Source: an uncultured Flavobacteriaceae bacterium
GTDB taxonomy: Bacteria > Bacteroidota > Bacteroidia > Flavobacteriales > Flavobacteriaceae
DNA length: 64,000 bases
Reading direction: 5' to 3'
Assembly: GCA_943788695.1 (NCBI GenBank)
Contig: CALSRG010000001.1
Location: 868,001 to 932,000 of the forward strand
Shown here: piece by piece, positions 27,487-36,225 of the stretch
Layout: each line of letters starts with the position of its first letter
How positions within the stretch are numbered: the stretch's first letter is position 1
The notes under the pieces: generated by a model
Seen by the model: the letters and a program-made list of their open reading frames with translations, nothing else
Told to the model about the DNA's origin: nothing
The model's database searches: none
Made by a program: the position numbers and the translations under genes

Positions 27487-27903
27487 GCGAAAATGGGTTT
27501 GGCAATTACGCCGACCATTGTCGGGAATTTATTCTCTGTAGATGTTGAAGTTGCTTTTTCAGGTGACTACGAGTCGCATTGCAATGAGAATAGGATAGTA
27601 ATTTACGTCGTTGAGGACAATCTAATATATGATCAAGTGAATTATACTGATTTTTATGGAGGCGTTTCTACTATTAGTAATTTTCATCACAATAGTGTTC
27701 TTCGCGCTGCATTAACTCCTGTTGCTGGTGAATTGGTATCAGTGGAGAATGGAACACATACCTTTACTTCGGCTGTTTCATCGAATATTGAAAATATGAA
27801 TAACGTGAGAATTGTTGCTTTTTTGATTAATGGTCAAGGGAAAACACAAAATGTACGCGCTGCTGAAATTGGAGATGTTCAGACCTTAGAGATTGTGAAT
27901 TAG
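27481..27903 (+). pseudogene. Omp28-like protein C-terminal fragment, 5' truncated
   Basis: The frame opens at 27481, directly after an in-frame TGA, and reads NDAKMGLAITPTIVGN. An ATG at 27493 would give 136 residues. The content is strands such as FSVDVEVAFSGDY, IVIYVVEDNLIYDQVNY, HNSVLRAALTPVAGE and VRIVAFLINGQGKTQNVRAAE, which looks like the last part of Omp28-related extracytoplasmic proteins of Bacteroidota. No signal peptide is present, so the fragment starts in the middle of a domain. It is head to head with the DUF6029 fragment, and both breaks lie within a few bases of 27480. A terminator follows. Confidence 0.6.
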
Positions 27904-27920
27904 TTCATTATACCAAAATA

Positions 27921-27949
27921 CAAAAAGCCGCAGTTGCGGCTTTTTTTTG
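27921..27949. terminator. Bidirectional intrinsic terminator
   Basis: Stem AAAGCCGCA pairs with TGCGGCTTT around a two-base loop; A5 precedes and T8 follows, so it can serve both the + strand Omp28-like fragment and pruA on the minus strand. Confidence 0.9.
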
Positions 27950-27962
27950 TTTGACTCAAAAC

Positions 27963-29588
27963 TTATCCTAAGAATGGATATCTGTAATCAGTTGGCGGAA
28001 CGAAAGTCTCCTTAATTAATCGAGGAGATACCCAACGCATCAAGTTTAAAGGAGATCCTGCTTTGTCGTTTGTTCCTGAGCTTCTTGCGCCACCAAATGG
28101 CTGTTGCCCAACAACTGCACCAGTTGGCTTGTCATTGATATAAAAATTACCCGCGCAATTTTCTAAAGCAGTAGTTGCTTGTAGTATCGCATAACGGTCT
28201 CTGGCAAAAATTGCTCCCGTTAAGGCATACGCACTCGTTGAATCTACCAGTTTCAGCATCTCATCATAATTCGCATCTTCATAGATGTAAATGGTGATAA
28301 CGGGTCCAAATAGTTCTGTACACATAGTGTCATACTTTGGATTGGTAGTCACTATGACAGTTGGCTCAATAAAATAACCAACGCTTTTATCGTAATTCCC
28401 GCCACTAATAATTTCGGCATCACTGCTCGCTTTAGCTTCATCAATATACTTAACTAATTTATCAAAGGAACCTTCGTGAATTACAGCAGTCATAAAGTTA
28501 CTCAAATCTTCTGGTGATCCTATTTTTACCGTTTTGAGGTCTTTTAAGAGTTTCTCTTTAACAGCTGGCCAGAGGCTTTGAGGAATGTACGCGCGAGAAG
28601 CTGCACTACATTTTTGACCCTGATATTCGAAAGCCCCTCTTAATATGCCGACACTAACTTCATCTGGGTTAGCGCTGCTGTGTACTGCGATGAAATCTTT
28701 ACCACCAGTTTCCCCCACAATTCGGGGATATGATTTATATCGGTTGATATTATTACCAATTTGCGTCCAAAGTAATTTAAAAATATCGGTAGATCCTGTG
28801 AAGTGTAATCCTGCAAAATCTGGACTCTCTAAAACTGTATCTGTAATCATTTTCGGATCTCCAAACACCACGTTGATAACGCCAGGAGGAACGCCAGCCG
28901 CTTCAAAAATATCGATAATGATTTTGGCCGAATAAACTTGATGATCACTTGGTTTCCAAACAACAACATTACCCATCATCGCAACACATGCGGCAAGATT
29001 AGCCGCGATAGAAGTAAAGTTAAATGGCGTCACCGCATACACAAATCCTTCTAAGGGACGATATTCTACACGATTCCAAACAGCACTGGAACTTTCTGGT
29101 TGTCCGCCATAAATATCAACCATAAATTGTGCGTTGAATCTTAAGAAGTCAATTAATTCGCATGCGGCATCAATTTCGGCTTGATGAATTGTTTTAGATT
29201 GGGCTAACATGGTCGAGGCGTTTATCCGATCTCTAAATGGGCCTTCAATCAATTCGGCGGCCTTCAAAAAAATGGCCGCACGTTGTTCCCAAGGAGTTTG
29301 AGACCATGTTTTTCTTGCTTCAAGAGCAGAGGATATGGCATGTTCTACATTTGATTTTTGTGCCAATGAATAGGTTCCTAAAACATGTTTATGGTCGTGA
29401 GGCATCACCATTGTGCCTTTAGCATCAGTTGATACATCTTCGCCATTAATGAACATGGGAATATCAATTTGCTCTTGTTTCATAGCTGTATAGGTGGCCA
29501 TCACTTTAATTCGTTCCTCACTTTCTGGAGCATAAGTGCGCACGACTTCGTTTTCCGCGATTGGAACTTCAAAAAATCCTTTAGTCAT
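27963..29588 (-). CDS. pruA: L-glutamate gamma-semialdehyde dehydrogenase (1-pyrroline-5-carboxylate dehydrogenase)
   Basis: The 541-residue aldehyde dehydrogenase oxidises glutamate semialdehyde to glutamate in proline breakdown. It is the stand-alone P5CDH type: long N-terminus with FINGEDVSTDAKGTMVMPHD, the NAD-binding segments YAVTPFNFTSIAANL and VVWKPSDH, the catalytic Glu in VGETGGKDF (about residue 290), and the catalytic Cys in EYQGQKCSAASRAYIP (about residue 325). The C-terminus has GAVVGQQPFGGARSSGTNDKAG. No proline dehydrogenase gene is adjacent. A -7 box at 29618-29625 lies upstream. Confidence 0.96.
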   Translation of the reverse strand: MTKGFFEVPIAENEVVRTYAPESEERIKVMATYTAMKQEQIDIPMFINGEDVSTDAKGTMVMPHDHKHVLGTYSLAQKSNVEHAISSALEARKTWSQTPWEQRAAIFLKAAELIEGPFRDRINASTMLAQSKTIHQAEIDAACELIDFLRFNAQFMVDIYGGQPESSSAVWNRVEYRPLEGFVYAVTPFNFTSIAANLAACVAMMGNVVVWKPSDHQVYSAKIIIDIFEAAGVPPGVINVVFGDPKMITDTVLESPDFAGLHFTGSTDIFKLLWTQIGNNINRYKSYPRIVGETGGKDFIAVHSSANPDEVSVGILRGAFEYQGQKCSAASRAYIPQSLWPAVKEKLLKDLKTVKIGSPEDLSNFMTAVIHEGSFDKLVKYIDEAKASSDAEIISGGNYDKSVGYFIEPTVIVTTNPKYDTMCTELFGPVITIYIYEDANYDEMLKLVDSTSAYALTGAIFARDRYAILQATTALENCAGNFYINDKPTGAVVGQQPFGGARSSGTNDKAGSPLNLMRWVSPRLIKETFVPPTDYRYPFLG

Positions 29589-29617
29589 AATATTTTATGG
29601 TATAAAATTATTGATTT

Positions 29618-29625
29618 CAAAGGTA
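29618..29625 (-). promoter_or_regulatory. -7 promoter box (TACCTTTG) for pruA
   Basis: Exact TAnnTTTG match on the minus strand, 29 bases ahead of the ATG; no convincing -33 TTG. Confidence 0.5.
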
Positions 29626-29679
29626 AAAAAATTATACTGGGCTATTAGAATTCTGGATAGAATAAACGTCTGAATAAAT

Positions 29680-30066
29680 TCAATTCAACGCAAAAGGAGC
29701 GCTTAGTTTGAAAGATGGAACGTTTACTCTGAATTTTTTAGTTGTGGTAAAATTGACCATATTAAAAAATCCCCGCATGGCTCCAATGGGAGAAGTCAGT
29801 AGGCAACCAGATGAATAAGTGTGTGATTCGCCTGGCTGTAAAACGGGTTTTTTTCCTATTACACCTTCACCGTCTACAATTTCGATATGGTTAAGTGCGT
29901 CCATAATCCGCCAATGACGGCTGTTAAGTTGGACAGAATCTTTACTTTGATTTTCGATAGTAATTTCATAACCAAAGCCAAAATGCAGTCTGTAACTTTT
30001 ATAGAATGAACCTTCAAATCTTGTTCGAACAGAAATTTTTATACCTTTTGTTATTTGTTGAATCAT
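29680..30066 (-). CDS. apaG: ApaG domain protein
   Basis: The 128-residue protein matches ApaG in length and in motifs: GIKISVRTRFEGSF near residue 8, HFGFGYEITIENQS, the HWRIMDA turn and the glycine-rich GVIGKKPVLQPGESHTYSSG stretch, ending in FNMVNFTTTKKFRVNVPSF. The fold is fibronectin-III-like. The function is unsettled, with links to Co2+/Mg2+ efflux and diadenosine nucleotide metabolism in other bacteria. It follows the plug gene on the same strand, about 70 bases downstream. Confidence 0.92.
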   Translation of the reverse strand: MIQQITKGIKISVRTRFEGSFYKSYRLHFGFGYEITIENQSKDSVQLNSRHWRIMDALNHIEIVDGEGVIGKKPVLQPGESHTYSSGCLLTSPIGAMRGFFNMVNFTTTKKFRVNVPSFKLSAPFALN

Positions 30067-30137
30067 GATACAACCAATTGCGGTTTAAAAATACAAATTA
30101 ATTATTTTAGTGAAAAATGGTTTCGCTCATTTAACAT

Positions 30138-31376
30138 TTAATTCGAAATAATTATTGATGAAGTTTCTCCGAATCCAATGACTTGGTCGTATCTGCCACC
30201 CAATTCTCGGAAGTATACCAAAACAGTATAAGTGTTTTCTGTTTGATAAAAATCACCACTAATAGCACTGGTATCAATTGATCCATTTGGATTTTGTACA
30301 ACATATTTGTAATTGTAAAATCCTTGCTTTAAATATAAAGCAGCTTCAAAAGCACCTCTTTCGGAGTTATAAGTCATTTGGGTTTCGTTAGTTACAGAAA
30401 AATTATTAAACCCCCCAAAGACATGAACCCTTCCGCCATCTAAATTGTCGTTACCGAGCAATGAAAAATGAACCCAACTGTAGTCGGCTTCAATTTTAGG
30501 ATTGTTGGCATTAAACATAGTGGTTACAAATTGTCCGTTGATGTCTGGATTGTAGGTATAAGTTTGGTTGTATCGGGGTACATCTGAATACAAATAACTA
30601 TGATAAACATCTTGCAGATCAATAAATTGTATTGCGTTATTAGCAACTCGGATATCTTTGTTTTCAAAAAAAAGATATTCATTTCCACCCCAAAAAGAAG
30701 TTTCTTCGTTATACCTGTAATGCAATTCATCACCAAGAGTGTACTGTTGTTTGACACCGTGAATGGCATTATCCAACAATCTATTTTGAAAAATACTCGT
30801 TGTAATGGTTTGTTGCGGGTTTTGCCAACCACTTGGATTAATCACGGTATACTGAACTACTTGCTTTTGGTTAATGTTGACTAAATCTCGTGATCTTTTT
30901 ATATCAATACCTACCTTAGTGTCGGCTTGATAAATTATAAAGGCCCGATTGAACAAAAGGGTGTCGTTGTCATCATATATATGCAACATATAATTCCCTG
31001 TTTTTTTAAACGAGGTGTTGCTATTGGGAAGGGTAAGCTCGTAGTGAGAATAGAGCTGGTAAGTGCTGATTGAATTTTGATAATTAGCAAACCTGATATC
31101 GTTGAATCCATTTAAATATTCGTTTACCATTAAATTTGAAATGCTCCAGTCATAATTGTGATGGGTGATGCGATAATAAAAATCACCCTCGTTATTATTT
31201 AATACATCAAAGGATAAGTTGATGGTGTCATTTAAAAGAATAATAGGCAAAGATTGGGGTCCATTACTGTCTGAAAAAACCACACTTCTTATGTAATTAG
31301 GAAGACTATCTGTTTCCGATTGACTCCAACCAGTAAATGAAAACAACGAAATTAAAATGTAGAACAATCGAATCAT
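30138..31376 (-). CDS. Type IX secretion system plug protein (DUF5103)
   Basis: The 412-residue protein has a signal peptide (LISLFSFTGWSQ, cleavage near residue 20) and the DUF5103 pattern: SLPIILLNDTINLSFDVLNN, YYRITHHNYDWSISNLMVNE, NPKIEADYSWVHFSL and YLKQGFYNYKYVVQN. Plug occupies the closed SprA translocon pore in Flavobacterium johnsoniae in the published structure work, so it should be a periplasmic or outer-membrane T9SS part here. The link with porT elsewhere in the window supports a type IX secretion system in this organism. It stands divergently to the nqr operon. Confidence 0.85.
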   Translation of the reverse strand: MIRLFYILISLFSFTGWSQSETDSLPNYIRSVVFSDSNGPQSLPIILLNDTINLSFDVLNNNEGDFYYRITHHNYDWSISNLMVNEYLNGFNDIRFANYQNSISTYQLYSHYELTLPNSNTSFKKTGNYMLHIYDDNDTLLFNRAFIIYQADTKVGIDIKRSRDLVNINQKQVVQYTVINPSGWQNPQQTITTSIFQNRLLDNAIHGVKQQYTLGDELHYRYNEETSFWGGNEYLFFENKDIRVANNAIQFIDLQDVYHSYLYSDVPRYNQTYTYNPDINGQFVTTMFNANNPKIEADYSWVHFSLLGNDNLDGGRVHVFGGFNNFSVTNETQMTYNSERGAFEAALYLKQGFYNYKYVVQNPNGSIDTSAISGDFYQTENTYTVLVYFRELGGRYDQVIGFGETSSIIISN

Positions 31377-31472
31377 GGCCTCAATTTTTTTGTTAAAGGT
31401 AGATAATTTTCGATTTAAGAAAGTCTCCTTTATTTAGAATTAGTATAAATAAAATCTATACACCATCTTGGC

Positions 31473-31502
31473 TTGAAAATGCATGATTAATTCATACCTT
31501 TG
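31473..31502 (+). promoter_or_regulatory. Promoter of the nqr operon
   Basis: TTG (31473-31475), a spacing of exactly 19 bases, and TACCTTTG (31495-31502) match the full flavobacterial consensus TTG-N19-TAnnTTTG. The leader to the nqrA ATG is about 30 bases. Confidence 0.85.
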
Positions 31503-31537
31503 CAACCGTAAAAATAACCTTATCAGATCTCGGAAAT

Positions 31538-32893
31538 ATGTCAACTGACATTAGCATTAATAAGGGTTTAGATATTAAACTCAAAGGGGCCGCTAAACTG
31601 AAAGTAGAAGCAGCCATAAACAGCAAATATTTTGCTGTAATTCCAAGTGATTTTCATGGTGTAATTCCAAAATTGATTCTAAAAGAAGGTGCATCTGTCA
31701 AAGCAGGTGAGGCCATTTTTTTTTCTAAATCTAATGAAGCAATAAAATTTGTTGCTCCAGTGTCAGGAAAGATCATCGAAATATTGCGTGGTGAAAAACG
31801 TAAAATTTTATCTATTAAGATTGAAGCAGATAGCACCCAAGTCTTTCAAGACCATGGTTCTATTGATCCGTCTTCAGCATCTGCAGATGAAATTAAAGCG
31901 AAATTACTTCAATCGGGCTGTTGGCCTTTTTTAAAGCAGCGTCCCTACGATGTGATAGCTGGGACCTCCGCTGAACCAAAATCCATTTTTATCTCTGCTC
32001 ATGGGACGGCGCCCTTAGCGGCATCTAACGATATCGTACTCCAAGGACAAGAAGAGTTTATTCAACTTGCTTTGACCGCATTGTCTAGATTGACCAAAGG
32101 CTCTGTTCATGTTGGGGTGTCTCATTCTGGAAGTAGTATATTTGATGGCATGTCTAACATTGTGACACACAAAATTAAAGGACCACATCCTTCAGGAAAT
32201 GTTGGAACTTTGATAAATAAAATTGATCCAGTTAATAAAGGTGAAGTGGTTTGGACCTTAGCCCCTCAAGATCTGATTGTGATTGGTAAATTGTTGCACA
32301 CAGGTCATTTTGACGCTACGCGTGTTGTCGCGCTTTGTGGTTCTTCGATTTCTGAACCCCGTTACTTATCCACTAAAATTGGAGCTGAATTGGCTACAAT
32401 ACTTTATGACAGAGGTATTGAAAAAAGCGACCATGTGCGTATCATCATGGGTAATGTTTTGACAGGTAAAAAATCAAACCCATCAGGTTATGTCGATTTT
32501 TATAACAACTCCGTCACCGTCATCCCAGAAGGTGATGATTATGAACTATTTGGATGGAATAAACCTGTTTTTGATAAAATCTCATCAACACGTGCTTTGA
32601 CTTTTTCTTGGATGTTTCCCAACAAAGAGTATGATTTAAATACCAATACCAACGGAGAACATCGTGCCTTTGTAGTTACGGGTAATTATGAGGCCGTTTT
32701 TCCATTAGACATTTATCCTATGCAATTGCTTAAAGCTTGTATGTACAAGGATTTGGATGAAATGGAAGCCTTGGGGATGTATGAAGTCGCACCTGAAGAC
32801 TTTGCGCTAACTGAATTTGTATGCGTATCCAAGCAGCCACACCAAGAGATTATTAGAGAAGGACTGGATTTAATGATTAAAGAAATAGGTTAA
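31538..32893 (+). CDS. nqrA: Na+-translocating NADH:quinone reductase subunit A
   Basis: NqrA is the peripheral cytoplasmic subunit that binds near the quinone site of the Na+-pumping NADH:quinone reductase. The 451-residue product begins with the biotin/lipoyl-like fold (FHGVIPKLILKEGASVKAGEAIFFSK, and FVAPVSGKI) followed by the SLBB-like C-terminal part with VALCGSSISEPRY. Its start is 36 bases behind a full consensus promoter. It opens an operon nqrABCDEF with the small accessory gene and apbE at the end; nqrB begins two bases after it. Confidence 0.95.
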   Translation: MSTDISINKGLDIKLKGAAKLKVEAAINSKYFAVIPSDFHGVIPKLILKEGASVKAGEAIFFSKSNEAIKFVAPVSGKIIEILRGEKRKILSIKIEADSTQVFQDHGSIDPSSASADEIKAKLLQSGCWPFLKQRPYDVIAGTSAEPKSIFISAHGTAPLAASNDIVLQGQEEFIQLALTALSRLTKGSVHVGVSHSGSSIFDGMSNIVTHKIKGPHPSGNVGTLINKIDPVNKGEVVWTLAPQDLIVIGKLLHTGHFDATRVVALCGSSISEPRYLSTKIGAELATILYDRGIEKSDHVRIIMGNVLTGKKSNPSGYVDFYNNSVTVIPEGDDYELFGWNKPVFDKISSTRALTFSWMFPNKEYDLNTNTNGEHRAFVVTGNYEAVFPLDIYPMQLLKACMYKDLDEMEALGMYEVAPEDFALTEFVCVSKQPHQEIIREGLDLMIKEIG

Positions 32894-32895
32894 CT

Positions 32896-34077
32896 ATGGG
32901 TCTTAAAAGTAGTTTACATCAGCTTAAAGAAAAGTTTAAAGGTACCAAAATGGCACCTGCCTTCAATGCGCTACATACTTTCTTGTACATGCCAAATGAA
33001 ACCACAAAACATGGTACACATATAAAATCAGTTGATGATTTAAAGCGCACTATGAACACGGTTATTATGGCTTTAGTTCCTTGTTTGATATTTGGAATGT
33101 TCAATGCGGGCTATCAGCATTTTGCCGCTTTAGGCACGCCTGTCGATTTTCTTTCGTGGGATGCATTGTGGATAGGGATCATTAAAGTTTTACCGTTGGT
33201 CGCGGTTTCCTATGGCGTTGGTCTGGCCATTGAATTTTTATTTGCAGTGATTAAAGGACACGAAGTAGAGGAAGGCTACCTTGTAACGGGGATGTTAGTT
33301 CCCTTAATTGTACCGGTTGATTTACCACTATGGATGTTAGCCGTGGCGGTGACATTTGGTGTTGTCATTGGAAAAGAAGTTTTTGGCGGTACAGGAATGA
33401 ATATTTTGAATCCTGCGCTTACTATTCGCGCGTTCTTATTTTTCGCTTATCCAACTTGGATGAGTGGCGATAAAGTATGGGTACACGGCGCTGTTGAGCG
33501 CGCTGGAACTACAGATGCCATTTCAGGAGAAACCATCCTGGGTAGTTATGCTCAGAATACAGACGTAGCGTATAGTTTATCCGATATGTTTTATGGATTT
33601 ATCCCAGGCTCGGTAGGCGAAACTTCAAAATTGCTCATCATTTTTGGAGCTTTATTTTTAATCTTTACCAAAATTGGAAGCTGGCGAATTATTATCAGTA
33701 CCATCATCGGTGCATTGGTCATGGGATTGATTTTCAATGGCGTTGTTGATGCTGGTTGGATAACTGGAACGAGCAAATTCTATGGACTTATGAGCGTACC
33801 GTTTTGGCAACATTTGCTTATTGGTAGCATTCTGTTCGGTGCTGTTTATATGGCAACTGATCCTGTGACTGCAGCTCAAACCAACAAAGGAAAAATTATT
33901 TACGGATTTTTAATAGGTTTCATTTCTATTTTAATACGTGTATTCAACCCGGCATATCCTGAAGGTGTGTTTTTAGCTATTTTATTGATGAATGTTTTTG
34001 CACCTACAATTGATCATTATGTGGTCCAAGGAAATGTTAAGAGACGCATGAAACGTTTGCAACCAAAAACAGTTTAA
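32896..34077 (+). CDS. nqrB: NQR subunit B
   Basis: NqrB is an integral membrane subunit carrying riboflavin and a covalent FMN on Thr. The 393-residue protein has about ten hydrophobic segments (for example MNTVIMALVPCLIFGMFNAG, VVIGKEVFGGTGMNILNPAL). The FMN attachment site aligns with the DAISGET segment (about residues 211-217), where a Thr follows S-G-E, close to the S-G-A-T consensus. It also has TDPVTAAQTNKGKIIYG near the end. The ApbE gene at the operon end is expected to load this FMN. Confidence 0.95.
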   Translation: MGLKSSLHQLKEKFKGTKMAPAFNALHTFLYMPNETTKHGTHIKSVDDLKRTMNTVIMALVPCLIFGMFNAGYQHFAALGTPVDFLSWDALWIGIIKVLPLVAVSYGVGLAIEFLFAVIKGHEVEEGYLVTGMLVPLIVPVDLPLWMLAVAVTFGVVIGKEVFGGTGMNILNPALTIRAFLFFAYPTWMSGDKVWVHGAVERAGTTDAISGETILGSYAQNTDVAYSLSDMFYGFIPGSVGETSKLLIIFGALFLIFTKIGSWRIIISTIIGALVMGLIFNGVVDAGWITGTSKFYGLMSVPFWQHLLIGSILFGAVYMATDPVTAAQTNKGKIIYGFLIGFISILIRVFNPAYPEGVFLAILLMNVFAPTIDHYVVQGNVKRRMKRLQPKTV

Positions 34078-34080
34078 GCC

Positions 34081-34827
34081 ATGGAACAAAGAACAGATAA
34101 AAATTCATACACATTATTTTTTGCCATCGGAATGGTACTTGTCGTTGGATCAATGTTGGCCTATGCGGCTTCTTCCTTGAAGGATAAAATTTCCGAAAAT
34201 AAGCGAATTGAGACCCAACAAAATATTTTATATGCTTTGGGCGTGAATGAAAATGAAGGGACCAGCGCTATTTTTATATCAACAGACAAAGTAGCTGAAG
34301 CTTTCGATAAGTTTGTTACCAAACAGTTGGTGCTTCAAGGAAATGAAGTGAGAGAAGACGATCAAGCGTATCTCATCAACATTAAATCAGAAAAGGAAAA
34401 ATCGAAATCTCGTGATTATCAGCGTCAATTACCACTTTTCGTAGGTGAAATAGATGGTAAGACCTTGTATGTCGCACCCATCAGAGGTAAAGGATTATGG
34501 GATGCTATTTGGGGGTTTGTAGCGCTAGATGAAAATATGGTTGTCCAAGGTGCTTACTTTGATCATAAAGGGGAAACACCCGGTTTGGGTGCAAATATCA
34601 AGGAACGGTATTTTATGGACGATTTTATTGGAGAACATTTGTTGGATGCTTCTGGAAATTTTAAAGGTATTGAAGTGTCTAAGAGTAATGCTGACCCAAA
34701 AAATACAGACAAGATGGACAATCAAGTAGATGCTATAGCAGGTGCTACGATCACTGGTGACGGTGTAACGGCAATGATCAAATCAGATCTCAATCTATAT
34801 ACGCCATTCTTTAAAGACTTAAACTAA
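34081..34827 (+). CDS. nqrC: NQR subunit C
   Basis: NqrC is a one-helix membrane protein with an FMN-binding domain facing outside the cytoplasm. The 248-residue product has a single N-terminal hydrophobic helix (TLFFAIGMVLVVGSMLAYAA, residues about 11-30) and the FMN-binding domain with GKGLWDAIWGFVALDE and HKGETPGLGANI. The flavinylation motif is D-A-I-A-G-A-T-I-T (about residues 218-226), in which Ala replaces the usual Ser or Thr before G-A-T while the acceptor Thr is kept. It starts four bases after nqrB. Confidence 0.95.
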   Translation: MEQRTDKNSYTLFFAIGMVLVVGSMLAYAASSLKDKISENKRIETQQNILYALGVNENEGTSAIFISTDKVAEAFDKFVTKQLVLQGNEVREDDQAYLINIKSEKEKSKSRDYQRQLPLFVGEIDGKTLYVAPIRGKGLWDAIWGFVALDENMVVQGAYFDHKGETPGLGANIKERYFMDDFIGEHLLDASGNFKGIEVSKSNADPKNTDKMDNQVDAIAGATITGDGVTAMIKSDLNLYTPFFKDLN

Positions 34828-34833
34828 GCAAAC

Positions 34834-35478
34834 ATGGGGTTACTTTCAAAAAAAGACACAAAGCTCATTACAGATCCATTAGCAGATAATAATCCAATTA
34901 CCATTCAAGTTCTTGGTATTTGTTCTGCTTTAGCTATAACAGCTCAGCTAAAGGCGTCCATAGTCATGGCAGTGTCAGTTATTTTCGTTTTGGGTCTAGG
35001 AAACGTAGTAATTTCTTTAATTAGAAATATCATGCCTTCCAAAATAAGAATTATTGTACAACTAACCGTTGTTGCTGCATTGGTGATTCTTGTCGATCTT
35101 GTTTTAAAGGCTTTTGCTTATGAATTGAGTAAAGAACTTTCGGTGTTCGTTGGGCTAATCATTACTAACTGTATAATTATGGGGCGGTTTGAAGCGTTTG
35201 CCCTTGGTAATGGGCCTTGGAGGTCTTTTCTTGACGGAATTGGAAATGCCTTAGGCTATGGTGTTATTTTGATTGTCGTCGGATTTTTCAGAGAATTACT
35301 GGGTTCGGGAACATTATTGGGATACCGTGTCTTAGGTGATCCAATTGAAAAAACAGGACTGTATGCATTTGGTTATGAAAACAACGGATTTATGCTTTTA
35401 TCACCAATGGCACTTATCGTGGTAGGACTTATTATTTGGGTGCAACGCAGCCGTAACACATCTTTGATTGAAGACTAA
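34834..35478 (+). CDS. nqrD: NQR subunit D
   Basis: NqrD is a six-helix membrane subunit, homologous to RnfE, and together with NqrE holds a membrane-buried Fe-S site between conserved Cys residues. The 214-residue product has NPITIQVLGICSALAIT with one Cys (about residue 30) and LIITNCIIMGRFEAFALG with the other (about residue 112), both at the family positions. It also has DGIGNALGYGVILIVVGFFRELLGSGTLLG. It starts six bases after nqrC. Confidence 0.95.
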   Translation: MGLLSKKDTKLITDPLADNNPITIQVLGICSALAITAQLKASIVMAVSVIFVLGLGNVVISLIRNIMPSKIRIIVQLTVVAALVILVDLVLKAFAYELSKELSVFVGLIITNCIIMGRFEAFALGNGPWRSFLDGIGNALGYGVILIVVGFFRELLGSGTLLGYRVLGDPIEKTGLYAFGYENNGFMLLSPMALIVVGLIIWVQRSRNTSLIED

Positions 35479-35487
35479 ATTGATATT

Positions 35488-36225
35488 ATGGAACATTTAG
35501 AATTATTTTTCAAATCGATTTTTATAGATAATATGGTTTTTGCAACATTCCTCGGAATGTGTTCTTATTTGGCTGTATCCAAAAAGGTATCCACAGCAGT
35601 CGGATTAGGTGTTGCGGTGATATTTGTACTCGCCATTACAGTGCCAATGAACTGGTTACTCGATCAGTACATCCTGAAAGAAGGTGCTTTGGTGTGGTTA
35701 GGTCCAGAATATGCAGATTATGACCTGAGCTTTTTGTCTTTTATTATGTTTATTGCAACCATTGCAACTATGGTCCAGCTGGTTGAAATAGTGGTTGAGA
35801 AATTCTCTCCTTCTCTATATAATTCTTTGGGAATATTCTTGCCGTTAATTGCAGTAAACTGCGCTATTTTGGGAGGATCTTTATTTATGCAGTCACGAGA
35901 AATTGCCTCCTTAGGTTTGGCATTTAATTATGGTATTTCATCGGGTATAGGTTGGTTTTTAGCCATTTTAGCTATCGCTGCGATACGCGAGAAAATTCGT
36001 TACTCCAATGTACCCGCACCCTTAAGAGGTTTGGGAATTACTTTTATAATAACAGGATTGATGGCTATAGGTTTTATGAGTTTTGGAGGTATGCTTACAG
36101 GTGAAGATGAAGCAACCGAAGATTCTTCAGCGGCAGAGATTGAAACAAGTATAAATGACAGCATTAATATTTCGGAATCATCAGATATTGAAGAAAACAC
36201 CATTAAAGATACAAACGCATTATGA
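35488..36225 (+). CDS. nqrE: NQR subunit E with acidic C-terminal extension
   Basis: NqrE is the membrane partner of NqrD, homologous to RnfA. The 245-residue product has the conserved Cys segments [14 protein letters not shown] (about residue 26) and [14 protein letters not shown] (about residue 120), so the Fe-S site is intact. The membrane core ends near residue 204 ([10 protein letters not shown]). It is followed by a tail of about 40 residues that is rich in Glu, Asp, Ser and Thr, which classic proteobacterial NqrE lacks. The nqrF start overlaps its stop by four bases. Confidence 0.94.
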   Translation: MEHLELFFKSIFIDNMVFATFLGMCSYLAVSKKVSTAVGLGVAVIFVLAITVPMNWLLDQYILKEGALVWLGPEYADYDLSFLSFIMFIATIATMVQLVEIVVEKFSPSLYNSLGIFLPLIAVNCAILGGSLFMQSREIASLGLAFNYGISSGIGWFLAILAIAAIREKIRYSNVPAPLRGLGITFIITGLMAIGFMSFGGMLTGEDEATEDSSAAEIETSINDSINISESSDIEENTIKDTNAL

